Translations under genes and position numbers: made by a program
Notes under the pieces: generated by a model
What the model was told of the DNA's origin: nothing
Databases searched by the model: none
Seen by the model: only the letters and a program-made list of their open reading frames with translations
Shown: piece after piece, positions 44,883-53,599 of the stretch
Position numbering within the stretch: position 1 is the first letter of the stretch
How the letters are laid out: the number at the start of each line of letters is the position of its first letter
Source: Cyclobacterium roseum
GTDB taxonomy: Bacteria; Bacteroidota; Bacteroidia; Cytophagales; Cyclobacteriaceae
NCBI RefSeq assembly: GCF_010119225.1
Contig: NZ_WNKF01000003.1
Span: 248,001-312,000, forward strand
DNA: 64,000 nucleotides
Direction of reading: 5' to 3'

Positions 44883-44942
44883 CATACCCTGGTATGTTAA
44901 ACTTTAGCGTGGTGCGAAAGGATTTGTAATCCTGGAATTCGC
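44883..44942 (+). other. Structured 5' leader upstream of gpmI
   Basis: Two hairpins lie between the promoter and gpmI: CATACC/GGTATG (44883-44896, 2-base loop) and a compound stem GCGAA (44914-44918) plus AGGAT (44919-44923) pairing with ATCCT (44929-44933) and TTCGC (44938-44942), with a 4-base bulge GGAA. The inner part GATTTGTAATC is identical to the anticodon arm of tRNA-Thr(UGU), but no cloverleaf can be built. Confidence 0.4.
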
Positions 44943-44979
44943 CGGTATTTTTGTTTGATTGTAACCAATTAGAAAAGTC

Positions 44980-46506
44980 ATGAATAAAAAAGTTTTATTA
45001 ATGATCCTGGATGGGTGGGGATTAGCCCCGAACCCGGAAGTTTCTGCGATAGATAAAGCCAAGACTCCTTTTATCGACAGTTTGTATGAAAAGTATCCCC
45101 ATTCCAGACTGGATGCTTCGGGATTGGCAGTAGGCCTCCCTGAAGGACAAATGGGAAACTCAGAAGTAGGTCATATGAACATCGGAGCGGGCCGGGTTGT
45201 GTATCAGGATTTGGTTAAAATCAATAAAGCCGTAGAAGAGGGGGCATTGAAAACGGACCCTGTCTTGAAAGCGGCCTTTGCTGAGGCAAAAGCTTCCGGC
45301 AAAAAAGTACACCTAATAGGCCTGGTTTCTGACGGAGGAGTTCATGCACATATCAATCATCTAAAGGGCCTTTGTGACGCAGCCAAAGCAAATGGATTGG
45401 AGGATGTTTTCATTCATGCATTTACGGATGGCAGGGATACCGACCCTAAAAGTGGGTTGGGATTTTTGGAAGAATTAAAAAATCATTGCGAAGGATCGGT
45501 GGGAAAAATAGCTTCCATCGTCGGCAGATATTATGCAATGGATAGGGACAAGCGCTGGGAACGCGTGAAATTAGCCTACGACGCCATGGTACTTGGAGAA
45601 GGAGAAAAATCCAAGGACATGTTATCTGCTATTCGGAAGTCATACAGCAATGGCGTTACGGACGAATTTATCCGCCCCATCATTCAGGTGGATGAGGAAG
45701 GAAAACCGCTGGCTCCCATAGAGGAGGGGGATACGGTGATTTGCTTTAATTTCAGAACGGATCGGGGAAGGGAAATAACCGAGGTGCTTACGCGAAAGGA
45801 TTTTCCAGACTACAATATGAAAAAACTTACCCTGAATTACATAACCCTTACCCTCTACGATGAAAATTTCACAGGAGTACCGGTTGTTTTTCAGAAAGAT
45901 AATTTGAGTAATACCCTTGGCGAGGTATTGGAAAGGAATGGTAAAAAGCAGATCCGAATAGCGGAGACTGAAAAATACCCCCATGTGACATTTTTCTTTT
46001 CAGGCGGAAGGGAAAAGGTTTTCGAAGGGGAAAGTCGCATTTTATGCAATTCACCGAAAGTAGCGACTTATGATTTGCAACCTGAAATGTCGGCAAATGA
46101 AATTGCAAAAAAGATCAATCAGGAATTGCCCAGGAAAGAAGCAGATTTTATCTGTCTCAACTTTGCCAACGCCGACATGGTAGGACATACAGGGGTGTTT
46201 GAAGCGGCAGTGAAGGCTTGTGAGGCAGTGGATGAGTGTGCTTCTTCGGTTATTGAAACAGCACTTGAAAACGATTATACCGTAATTGTTATCGCCGACC
46301 ATGGCAATAGTGATTGCATGATCAACCCGGATGGCACACCCAATACCGCCCATACAACCAACCTCGTTCCATGTATCATGGTAGATAAAAACGATCGGCT
46401 GGAAGTGAATGATGGTAAGCTGGGGGATTTGGCTCCGACTATCCTTAAATTGATCGGGCTGGAAAAGCCGGCAGAAATGACCGGTAATATCCTACTGAAA
46501 AGCTAA
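44980..46506 (+). CDS. gpmI: 2,3-bisphosphoglycerate-independent phosphoglycerate mutase
   Basis: A 508-residue manganese-dependent mutase. MLILDGWG-type start (LMILDGWGLAPN) gives the metal Asp, the phospho-serine is in GQMGNSEVGHMNIGAGR, the sugar-phosphate site includes HAFTDGRDTDP, and the second metal site is VIADHGNSDCM. It interconverts 3- and 2-phosphoglycerate in glycolysis and gluconeogenesis. It is followed 2 bases later by a lipoprotein gene. Structured leader upstream is noted separately. Confidence 0.97.
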   Translation: MNKKVLLMILDGWGLAPNPEVSAIDKAKTPFIDSLYEKYPHSRLDASGLAVGLPEGQMGNSEVGHMNIGAGRVVYQDLVKINKAVEEGALKTDPVLKAAFAEAKASGKKVHLIGLVSDGGVHAHINHLKGLCDAAKANGLEDVFIHAFTDGRDTDPKSGLGFLEELKNHCEGSVGKIASIVGRYYAMDRDKRWERVKLAYDAMVLGEGEKSKDMLSAIRKSYSNGVTDEFIRPIIQVDEEGKPLAPIEEGDTVICFNFRTDRGREITEVLTRKDFPDYNMKKLTLNYITLTLYDENFTGVPVVFQKDNLSNTLGEVLERNGKKQIRIAETEKYPHVTFFFSGGREKVFEGESRILCNSPKVATYDLQPEMSANEIAKKINQELPRKEADFICLNFANADMVGHTGVFEAAVKACEAVDECASSVIETALENDYTVIVIADHGNSDCMINPDGTPNTAHTTNLVPCIMVDKNDRLEVNDGKLGDLAPTILKLIGLEKPAEMTGNILLKS

Positions 46507-46508
46507 TC

Positions 46509-47078
46509 ATGATTACAGGGTACCGGAATTCACTACTGTTGATGCTGGCAGGGATGCTACTCCTTTCTTGTAAAGAGGAAGAATCCAGGCCATTTGCTAA
46601 TCCTACCCAAATAGACACCTACTTTCCGGTTTCGGATTTTCTGGAGGAAAAAATTAAAAAGAGTGAGGGAGTGGCGGTTTCCAAAGTCATCCAATTCAAT
46701 GAGGAATCGGAAGAAGTCCGCTTTCAACCGGATCAGGAAACCTGGAGAAAAGAACTGGATTTTTTTTTTCAGGCGGATATTAATAAGGCAGCTTTCGCCA
46801 CGGCTTATTCCACCAGGGAAGAAGAGGGCCTATTGGTACATCGCCTTAAACCCGGAGAAAAGGGCACGATAAAAGAGATTCGTGTTCAGAAAAGAGGAGA
46901 GCAGGTAGCGTCCATTCGGATTGAAACATTGAATGATAATTTGTTTTACCACTCGGAGGTAAGCGGGGAAATCAGGTTGGATGCAGAGGAAAACCTGACC
47001 GCTTACCAGCTTTCGGGAAATCAAAAGGTATGGTTTATGTCCCCCACCCGCTTGATGGTAAATGCTGAAATAGAATAA
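46509..47078 (+). CDS. Lipoprotein of unknown function downstream of gpmI
   Basis: A 189-residue protein with a lipobox, LAGMLLLSC (Cys at about residue 21), then a charged, mostly beta domain (VAVSKVIQFNEESEEVRFQ in part; FYHSEVSGEIRLDAEENLTAYQLSG in part). No family recognised. It starts 2 bases after the gpmI stop, so it is co-transcribed with a glycolytic enzyme though it should face the periplasm. A 15-bp terminator follows. Confidence 0.75.
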   Translation: MITGYRNSLLLMLAGMLLLSCKEEESRPFANPTQIDTYFPVSDFLEEKIKKSEGVAVSKVIQFNEESEEVRFQPDQETWRKELDFFFQADINKAAFATAYSTREEEGLLVHRLKPGEKGTIKEIRVQKRGEQVASIRIETLNDNLFYHSEVSGEIRLDAEENLTAYQLSGNQKVWFMSPTRLMVNAEIE

Positions 47079-47098
47079 GGTCTCCTCCTGCATCACTT

Positions 47099-47147
47099 GG
47101 AAAAGCCGGTGAATCCTTCATATTGGGGAAGCTTCACCGGCTTTTCC
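47099..47147 (+). terminator. Terminator after the gpmI/lipoprotein unit
   Basis: A perfect 15-bp stem, GGAAAAGCCGGTGAA (47099-47113) with its complement at 47133-47147, loop of 19 bases, followed by ATTTTTACC. Confidence 0.85.
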
Positions 47148-47443
47148 ATTTTTACCAACCTTCTCATCCGTCGACGCTACCGAACTTGTTCTGTACCAGC
47201 GAGAGTTCGAGTTAAGAAAGTACTTAAAACCCGGCTATATCGTCAATTGTAATCTTTTTTTGTGGGCACGATGATCTGGCAGTCCCGTTTTACTAAAGAT
47301 TCCCGCGGCTTCCTCCGCACATACCCACTTTGAGAGCCTCGGAATGACGGTTTTATTATGAAAATAGGTCGAACTCACACGTTACCAAATTGGCAGGCAA
47401 GGATGCTGCAGCACTGAAGGATGAACCTTGTGATTTATACAGG
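47148..47443. other. Gene-free stretch between convergent genes
   Basis: About 300 bases with no credible frame. Bases 47290-47355 (GATTCCCGCGGCTTCCTCCG, ... CCTCGGAATGACG) look like the degenerate dispersed repeats seen in some Bacteroidota intergenic regions, but no second copy occurs in this window. Confidence 0.35.
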
Positions 47444-48964
47444 TTACCCGGCAAAGGCAAAAAACACCAGCCAGGTGATAAATAGAATGGGAAGCAAAAT
47501 AGGGATAGAATACCTCAATATGTATCCAAAAAAAGAAGGCATCTTAATCCCACTTTGTTCGGCGATGGACTTGACCATAAAGTTGGGGCCATTGCCGATA
47601 TAGGTCATGGCACCAAAAAACACGGATGCGATGGAGATGGCCATCAATTCGAAGGAAGAATCCAGGTAGTTATCCAGCGCAAAATCTTTTACCTGCTGGA
47701 TGACATTAATATCAGCTCCCTGTGAAGCCATGGCAGCTGCGAGGAAATTGAGATAGGTAGGGGCATTGTCAAGAAAGCCGGACAACAGGCCCGTTCCCCA
47801 ATAGAGGGTATTGTAGGTGATCATCGCAGCTCCTTCTTCCGATTGCGCGAATGTCCCTACCAATTCCAGGGCAGGCATCATGGTACCAAAAATGCCAATA
47901 AAGATGAAAGCGACCTCCCGAATGGGTTCAAAATTAAATTCATTTCCGGCAAGAGCCTTTTTGTCAGCAAACCGGAAGGAAAGATAGGCCACTGCAAACA
48001 TGATGGTTTCCCGGATAAAGCTAAATTTTTGCCCGTCATAGTGAATGGCAGGAACCCATTCGAGTACGTTTGGGTCCAGAAAAACCGAGATGATGATCAG
48101 CAGCAACCACAGAAAATTCCGGGTGCCTGTAAGGGTAATTTTATTGGAATACCTAATTTCCTGATCCAGTTCCTGAACGGTCGCACCTTTTCCCATTTTC
48201 CGGTCAACAAGGTAAAAGAGAATGGAAAGGATCGTCAGGGCAAGGATCCAGGCTGGCCAGTTATGTTCCAAGGTCCAAAAGAATGGTACACCTTTAAGAA
48301 AACCAAGGAACAGTGGCGGGTCGCCTATGGGTGTCAACGATCCCCCAACATTGCTTACCATAAAAATAAAAAATATAATATGGTAGGGTTGAATGTTATT
48401 ATTATTAAGTCGAATAAACGGGCGGATCAGCAGCATGGATGCCCCGGTGGTGCCGATAAGATTGGAAATCAGTGCTCCTATAATTAGAAGGATAACATTG
48501 GCCAGCGGCGTGGATTTCTTATCCACTTCGATCAGAATTCCTCCGGAAGCGATAAATAGAGAAGCGAGTAAAGCGATAAATTGAACGTATTCGGCCAGGG
48601 CATGTACCGGATTGTGCACATTGTGCAGAACAAATAAATAGTAGAGCACCACGATGATGGCAAGGCTTACGGCTATTTTGGGGTAGTTGTGGTGCCAGAA
48701 GTGTTCGTAAAACAGCGGGCCGGTGGCAATCATCAATAACAAAGCCACAAAAGGAATGACAAGCCAACCTGGTGCGTGGCCATGAGCAGCTTCGTGTTCC
48801 GGCTCGGCCACGACTTCCGAACTGACTTCATCCAATTGCTGGATGTCCTGTTGTCCTGTCAGTACAGTTAGGTCAGCGGCGGAAGCAGATTGAGCTTGAA
48901 GTGGGGTTGAAAGCAGGAGTACGCATCCTAATAGCAGGAACCATGAAGCTAAATAGTTCTTCAT
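47444..48964 (-). CDS. Sodium:proton antiporter, citrate/ion transporter superfamily
   Basis: A 506-residue integral membrane protein. An N-terminal signal-like segment (cleavage near TPLQAQ) and a short acidic/His-rich periplasmic part precede about twelve membrane helices. Motifs include IGALISNLIGTTGASMLLIRP, MVSNVGGSLTPIGDPPLFLGFL and LSGFLDNAPTYLNFLA, the two related half-repeats of the CitMHS/NhaD/ArsB transporter superfamily (S-N-x-G-G-x-x-T-P-I-G-D-P-P). Such proteins are generally annotated as sodium:proton antiporters in Bacteroidota; ion selectivity is not proven by sequence. Likely its own transcription unit, since a strong terminator lies upstream. Confidence 0.85.
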   Translation of the reverse strand: MKNYLASWFLLLGCVLLLSTPLQAQSASAADLTVLTGQQDIQQLDEVSSEVVAEPEHEAAHGHAPGWLVIPFVALLLMIATGPLFYEHFWHHNYPKIAVSLAIIVVLYYLFVLHNVHNPVHALAEYVQFIALLASLFIASGGILIEVDKKSTPLANVILLIIGALISNLIGTTGASMLLIRPFIRLNNNNIQPYHIIFFIFMVSNVGGSLTPIGDPPLFLGFLKGVPFFWTLEHNWPAWILALTILSILFYLVDRKMGKGATVQELDQEIRYSNKITLTGTRNFLWLLLIIISVFLDPNVLEWVPAIHYDGQKFSFIRETIMFAVAYLSFRFADKKALAGNEFNFEPIREVAFIFIGIFGTMMPALELVGTFAQSEEGAAMITYNTLYWGTGLLSGFLDNAPTYLNFLAAAMASQGADINVIQQVKDFALDNYLDSSFELMAISIASVFFGAMTYIGNGPNFMVKSIAEQSGIKMPSFFGYILRYSIPILLPILFITWLVFFAFAG

Positions 48965-49088
48965 TCACTTAAAATTAACGTTTCAAGAATGGTTAAGTCT
49001 TGCGTTTCCAAGGATCTTGGAAGAACGGCCGGTTACAATAAATTTCCCTAAACTAGTTATTTTGTACCGTAGGAAGCAAATAAATAAT

Positions 49089-49128
49089 GCAAGACGGTCA
49101 AAAAATGTGATATTTTTGACCGTCTTGC
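49089..49128 (-). terminator. Terminator after the anmK/dehydrogenase unit
   Basis: A perfect 16-bp stem, GCAAGACGGTCAAAAA (49089-49104) with its complement at 49113-49128 and an 8-base loop, lies 14 bases after the dehydrogenase stop on the minus strand. The T run is inside the 3' arm. Confidence 0.75.
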
Positions 49129-49142
49129 TTCACTAAAAAGTA

Positions 49143-50369
49143 TCAACTAAGCTGCTCCAGGGCAATTTCTAACCCTTTCTGTGCGATCTGATTTTTTTCT
49201 GGATGAGCCTGATGGCATTTTTTCAGTGCCTTGTATATCGTCTGGCTTACATCCTGAAACAAAGCCTCATCGGTAAACACTACTTTTTCTGACATCAGGT
49301 AGGCTGCTAACCTTGAAATCCCCACGTTGGCGATGAAGTCCGGGATAAGAGACAAACTGTTATCCACCAAGGTGCTGACCGGCCCCATAAAAATATCATT
49401 TTCCGCAAAAGGGAAATTGGCTCCACTGACAATTAACGATACCCCGCCAACCATCAACTTCTCTAATTTTCCCTTGTCCACAAGACGAGACTTAGCAGCG
49501 GGAATAAACAGGTCCGCAGAAAGATTCCAAATTTTTTCATTTCCTTCCTCGAATGGAATGCGTTTCTCACTAGCCAATTTGTTTTTTTCCTTTGATAGAA
49601 ATAATTGGGTAATGTCTGATTCATCCAAACCGTTTTGGTCAATAATGGCTCCCTCCAGTGATAAAATACCAACGATTTGAACCCCTTCTTTGGCAAGAAA
49701 ATAGGCGGCTGCAGCTCCTACATTTCCCCAACCCTGAATAATGGCCTTTTTCCCTTTTGGGGATCCTCCCCATAGCTTATAGTAATGGGTCACCGCAGCA
49801 GCCAACCCGAAACCGGTAATCATGTCACTCACCCGGTATTTGGCAGTACCTGCCGGATAATAGGCTGGGTTTTCGATAATCTTGGCTAACCCTTGCCTCA
49901 GTTGACCGATTTTTCGGATTTTCTGCGGTTCTTTAGACTTGTAATGCCCGTTTACAATCCCTTCCTGCGGATGCCAAAGCCCATAGTTTTCGGTATGGGG
50001 TATCAATTCCCTATTTTCATGGATATGGATACCGGCACTGGTGCCAAAATAGCTCTTTAAGATGGGGGAAACCACTTTAAACCACCTATCCAGTACCGCA
50101 TCTTTTCTCGGGTCATTGGGATCAAAATTGATTCCTGCCTTGGCACCTCCGATCGGAGGCCCTGAAATAGTGTATTTGATAGCCGTATTTTTGGCTAGCT
50201 GGATGACTTCTTTTTTTTCCAGCCCTTTTTTCATCCGGGTGTCCCCACCGGCAGCTCCCCCTCGGAGGGAGTCGATTACCAACCAGCCTTCTGCTTCCGT
50301 CTCGCTATCACTCCATTCAAAAACAATTTCAGGCTGACGGTTCTCAAATTTTTTAAGAAGTTCTCTCAT
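49143..50369 (-). CDS. Glu/Leu/Phe/Val dehydrogenase family protein
   Basis: A 408-residue amino-acid dehydrogenase. The substrate-binding domain holds RGGAAGGDTRMKKGL and the catalytic lysine Lys77 in SGPPIGGAKAGINF, then the Asp of the active site region; the Rossmann domain has AIIQGWGNVGAAAAYFLAKEG. The K-A-G in place of K-G-G is a small departure. Family members oxidatively deaminate glutamate, leucine or valine with NAD(P); here the exact substrate is undecided. It follows anmK after 27 bases on the same strand. Confidence 0.9.
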   Translation of the reverse strand: MRELLKKFENRQPEIVFEWSDSETEAEGWLVIDSLRGGAAGGDTRMKKGLEKKEVIQLAKNTAIKYTISGPPIGGAKAGINFDPNDPRKDAVLDRWFKVVSPILKSYFGTSAGIHIHENRELIPHTENYGLWHPQEGIVNGHYKSKEPQKIRKIGQLRQGLAKIIENPAYYPAGTAKYRVSDMITGFGLAAAVTHYYKLWGGSPKGKKAIIQGWGNVGAAAAYFLAKEGVQIVGILSLEGAIIDQNGLDESDITQLFLSKEKNKLASEKRIPFEEGNEKIWNLSADLFIPAAKSRLVDKGKLEKLMVGGVSLIVSGANFPFAENDIFMGPVSTLVDNSLSLIPDFIANVGISRLAAYLMSEKVVFTDEALFQDVSQTIYKALKKCHQAHPEKNQIAQKGLEIALEQLS

Positions 50370-50396
50370 TAGTTTTTAGGTTTTTTAAATTTAGTC

Positions 50397-51488
50397 TTAC
50401 GGAAAAAGTCCAAAAACAGTGCCACCGCAGGAATCCCGGGAGGCACCGGTTACGGATGCCAGGCAATTGACTTCACCTTGCAGGCGGAGTACACCTAAAA
50501 AAGCAAATACCAAGGCCTCTTTAAAATCGATAAGTTGATTTTCCGGCAGGGTAAGGGTCACTCGGTGCCCTATCTTTTTGGAAAGGGTTTCAATAAAACA
50601 GGCATTGTAGGCGCCTCCTCCGGTAATTAAAAGTTTTTGTTTCTCTGAAGCGAGCGGGTTATCCGCACCAATAACCTCCGAAATACAATCGGCATAGTGC
50701 TCGATTAACGTCGCTAGTACATCTGGAACGGAATAATCCGCTTTTTCCAGTAATGGCAAAAAATCACGCTCAACATGTTCCCTTCCCAGGGATTTTGCTC
50801 CCGTTTGGGTATAATAGGGGAGTTGGCGCAGCGAGGTAAGTAATGCGGGAATCGCTGTGCCTTTTCGTGCGATATCGCCATTAGCATCAAAGGATTGTCC
50901 GACTTTTTTAGCAAAATGATTCATCAGCAGGTTAAAGGGACAGGTGTCAAAGGCAATCCGATGACCGTTTTTTTCCAGTGAAATATTGGCAATACCTCCG
51001 AGATTCAAGGCAAAGTCATATTGAGGAAAGAGAAGGGCATCACCTATCGGGACAAGTGGCGCACCCTGCCCGCCCAGAATCACATCCAGTTTTCTGAAAT
51101 CGTTGATCACCGGTATTCCGGCGGCTTGGCAGAGGGCATACCCGTCACCGATTTGTCGCGTCATCCCTTTTTCAGGTCGGTGAAATACGGTGTGCCCGTG
51201 GGAGGCGATAGCGGTAGGCCGAATTCCCTGTACCTGGCAAAACTTCTGGACGACTTCCCCCATCCATGTTCCAAATTGAATGCTTAGCAATTCCAAAGAT
51301 TCCGCATCTATCTGATGGGCAGCAGAAAGGGACTGCTCCAGGCTTTCAGGGAAAGGAACGGTTTCGGCATTTAAAATTTCAAAACGCCAACGGGTGTTTT
51401 TCTCAAAGGAGCAATAGGCCAGATCCAGTCCATCGCCTGAAGTGCCGGACATCAAGCCGATCAGCTCGTACCTATGAGGTTCTATCAT
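50397..51488 (-). CDS. anmK: Anhydro-N-acetylmuramic acid kinase
   Basis: A 363-residue sugar kinase of the ASKHA fold. The phosphate loop is LIGLMSGTSGDGLDLAYC, followed by HGHTVFHRP, NLGGIANISL, FDTCPFNLLMNHF, and LLITGGGAYNACFIE. It phosphorylates and hydrolyses anhydro-MurNAc from recycled peptidoglycan to MurNAc-6-phosphate. It starts the minus-strand unit and is divergent from coaX. Fits the envelope theme of the window. Confidence 0.95.
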   Translation of the reverse strand: MIEPHRYELIGLMSGTSGDGLDLAYCSFEKNTRWRFEILNAETVPFPESLEQSLSAAHQIDAESLELLSIQFGTWMGEVVQKFCQVQGIRPTAIASHGHTVFHRPEKGMTRQIGDGYALCQAAGIPVINDFRKLDVILGGQGAPLVPIGDALLFPQYDFALNLGGIANISLEKNGHRIAFDTCPFNLLMNHFAKKVGQSFDANGDIARKGTAIPALLTSLRQLPYYTQTGAKSLGREHVERDFLPLLEKADYSVPDVLATLIEHYADCISEVIGADNPLASEKQKLLITGGGAYNACFIETLSKKIGHRVTLTLPENQLIDFKEALVFAFLGVLRLQGEVNCLASVTGASRDSCGGTVFGLFP

Positions 51489-51564
51489 GGGTTAAAGTTT
51501 GTTAAAAACAAGTTCATAAACTTAAAAATAGTATTTCGTCAAGCAGCCTCCAAAGTAAAATGAC

Positions 51565-51572
51565 TAATTTTG
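51565..51572 (+). promoter_or_regulatory. Possible -7 box for coaX
   Basis: TAATTTTG, an exact TAnnTTTG match, 19 bases upstream of the coaX ATG in the divergent region. No -33 TTTG found. Confidence 0.4.
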
Positions 51573-51591
51573 AAAGGGTTTTTGGAATGAC

Positions 51592-52323
51592 ATGGTACCA
51601 GACAGCAAACATTGGGTAATAGACATCGGAAATACCAGAATCAAGCTGGGTATTTTTAATCAGGGGAAACTCCTGGAATCAACTACCCTTACCGATTTTG
51701 CATCCCTGGCCCCGAAACTTACTCCGGACGAATGGGATAAGATGTTGATTGCATCGGTAACCTGGTCAGAGCAAGAACTAAGGGAAAAAATAGCCTTTCC
51801 TTTTTTGTATTTTGACCATCAGACCCCTTTGCCGATTCAGAATGAGTATCAATCACCGGGTACCCTGGGATGGGACCGGCTGGCAGCCGTTATGGGAGCC
51901 AGGGCATTCGAATCCAAAGAACCGGTATTGTGCATCGATATGGGTACTTGTATTACCTATGATTTCCTGGACAGGGCGAACAGGTACCAAGGAGGAGCCA
52001 TTTCCCCGGGGCTTGGTTTACGCTCAAAGGCCATGAATGCCTACACCGCCAGACTCCCCCTGGTGGAAGTGGCGAAGCAAATCCCACCGTTTTTGGGAAC
52101 GGATACGATGGGAAGCATTAAATCAGGGGTTTATTACGGAGTCTTGGGAGAGATGAAGGAATACATACACCGGTTTACAGCCCGCTATGGTCAGGTGACC
52201 GTCTTTATTTGTGGTGGAGATGCTGAAATCTTTGAAAGCTTAACAAAAGACCACATATTTGTAATCCCCAATTTGGTCCTGTACGGATTGGACAGAATTT
52301 TAACATACAATGTCGAAAAATAA
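51592..52323 (+). CDS. coaX: Type III pantothenate kinase
   Basis: A 243-residue ASKHA-fold kinase: DIGNTRIKLGIFNQG (phosphate 1), SPGTLGWDRLAAVMGA, CIDMGTCITYDFLD (phosphate 2) and VFICGGDAEIFE (adenosine). It starts coenzyme A synthesis by phosphorylating pantothenate. Its last 14 bases overlap the start of the outer-membrane protein gene, so it heads an envelope-biogenesis run. Confidence 0.95.
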   Translation: MVPDSKHWVIDIGNTRIKLGIFNQGKLLESTTLTDFASLAPKLTPDEWDKMLIASVTWSEQELREKIAFPFLYFDHQTPLPIQNEYQSPGTLGWDRLAAVMGARAFESKEPVLCIDMGTCITYDFLDRANRYQGGAISPGLGLRSKAMNAYTARLPLVEVAKQIPPFLGTDTMGSIKSGVYYGVLGEMKEYIHRFTARYGQVTVFICGGDAEIFESLTKDHIFVIPNLVLYGLDRILTYNVEK

Positions 52324-53599
52324 ACTAGTCATGACAGCCCTGGTATTTACCCTGGGTTTTGCAGTCATTCACCATACCAGCTTTGCACAGTTTTCATCCT
52401 CTACCTACAGTTCCCTGGGGGTTGGGGTTTTCAATAATTCCGGGCTCACCCAAAACCAGGGAATGGGTGGAATGGGGATCAGTTTTGGTAATAGTTATAG
52501 TGTAAACCATGTCAATCCTGCCATCTCTGTAAAAAATGCGGCATTTGGCTTTCAGGCTGCCCTGAACTACAATCAATTATCCGCTGCTACAGAAGCTAAC
52601 TCGGAAGTACTGGATGGAGGAGGCTTAAGTTACGTAGCCATGTCTTTCCCGGTGGTACCCCGAAGATTCACCATGGGGCTGGGGCTGAACCAATTAACCG
52701 GCGTGGATTATAACATTACCGTTAATTCGCCGGTTACCAATACAGAATTAACGTCTCAGAATATTATTGAAGGAAGGGGCGGTTTGAGTCAGGTATACCT
52801 GCAATCTGGTTTTCAGCTATACAAAGGCTTGAGTTTAGGCCTGGAGGGAGCATACACCTTTGGTTCAACGATTCGAAGCAATCAGCTGGACTTGCTGGAC
52901 GAAGAGATGAACAGCGTGGGAATATCCTCCGAATATTACGAAAGGTTAACCTTTAGTGATATTACGTTTAAGGGAGGCGCTTACTATGCGCAACCGCTGG
53001 GAGACGAGAAATACCTGAATCTGGGTGCCATTTATCAGGTATTTGGAGATATTAATGGAAAAGAGTTTGCAAAAATGGGAGAATCGGGGCAAGCTAGCAT
53101 TCCAAATTCACCTGGAGATGTCATCGCTGATAACGTTTCAGGAAGTGTTTTTCTGCCTAATAAGATAGGTTATGGTGTAACTTATGAAAAAATTAATAAA
53201 TTTGCTATAGGACTTGAAGCGCAGTTTCAGGATTTTACCGAATATAGGGGCTTTAATGCTACTGAGGGAAATCTCGGAAATGCCTACAAACTATCACTGG
53301 GAGGCCAGTATATACCAGATGCCTTTTCATTGGGTAGTGTGTTTAGCAGGTCTACTTTCAGGGCGGGACTGGAGTATGAGCAGCTTCCCTTCCTGTTGAA
53401 CGATAACCAGATTGATGATATTGGCATTAATTTTGGTACCTCCATACCAGTATACAGTTTATCGCTCCTAAATGTGGCGGTAAAGCTTGGTACCAGAGGA
53501 ACCGTCAATGACGGCTTGGTGAGGGAAAATTATTTTAAAGTTTCGTTAGGAATATCTATAAATGACAACAGTTGGTTTTACAAAAAAGTATTTGAATGA
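52310..53599 (+). CDS. Outer membrane beta-barrel protein, FadL/PorV-like
   Basis: A 429-residue protein with a signal peptide (cleavage near TSFAQ, residue 27) and a mature start FSSSTYSSLGVGVFNNSGLTQ in part, NQGMGGMGISFGNSYSVNHVNPA in parts, typical of the FadL/OmpP1-type barrels of Bacteroidota. Alternating hydrophobic strands with aromatic girdles run to the C-terminal SLGISINDNSWFYKKVFE. I would not call it PorV without an alignment. It overlaps coaX at the start and the TPR gene at the end (ATGA), so the three are translated together. Confidence 0.78.
   Translation: MSKNKLVMTALVFTLGFAVIHHTSFAQFSSSTYSSLGVGVFNNSGLTQNQGMGGMGISFGNSYSVNHVNPAISVKNAAFGFQAALNYNQLSAATEANSEVLDGGGLSYVAMSFPVVPRRFTMGLGLNQLTGVDYNITVNSPVTNTELTSQNIIEGRGGLSQVYLQSGFQLYKGLSLGLEGAYTFGSTIRSNQLDLLDEEMNSVGISSEYYERLTFSDITFKGGAYYAQPLGDEKYLNLGAIYQVFGDINGKEFAKMGESGQASIPNSPGDVIADNVSGSVFLPNKIGYGVTYEKINKFAIGLEAQFQDFTEYRGFNATEGNLGNAYKLSLGGQYIPDAFSLGSVFSRSTFRAGLEYEQLPFLLNDNQIDDIGINFGTSIPVYSLSLLNVAVKLGTRGTVNDGLVRENYFKVSLGISINDNSWFYKKVFE

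Noticed and set aside
44880-44960. tRNA-Thr gene suggested by GATTTGTAATC
   Set aside because: Only the anticodon arm fits; there is no acceptor stem, no D arm with GG, and no TTCGA-type loop in an arm, so no cloverleaf can form. Kept only as a leader-structure finding.
47290-47355. REP-like dispersed repeat
   Set aside because: The sequence resembles known dispersed elements, but no second copy occurs in the window, so it cannot be called a repeat from this evidence.
47843-48487. 214-codon frame opposite the antiporter gene
   Set aside because: It lies wholly antisense to a clear transporter with conserved motifs; its translation has no family character.
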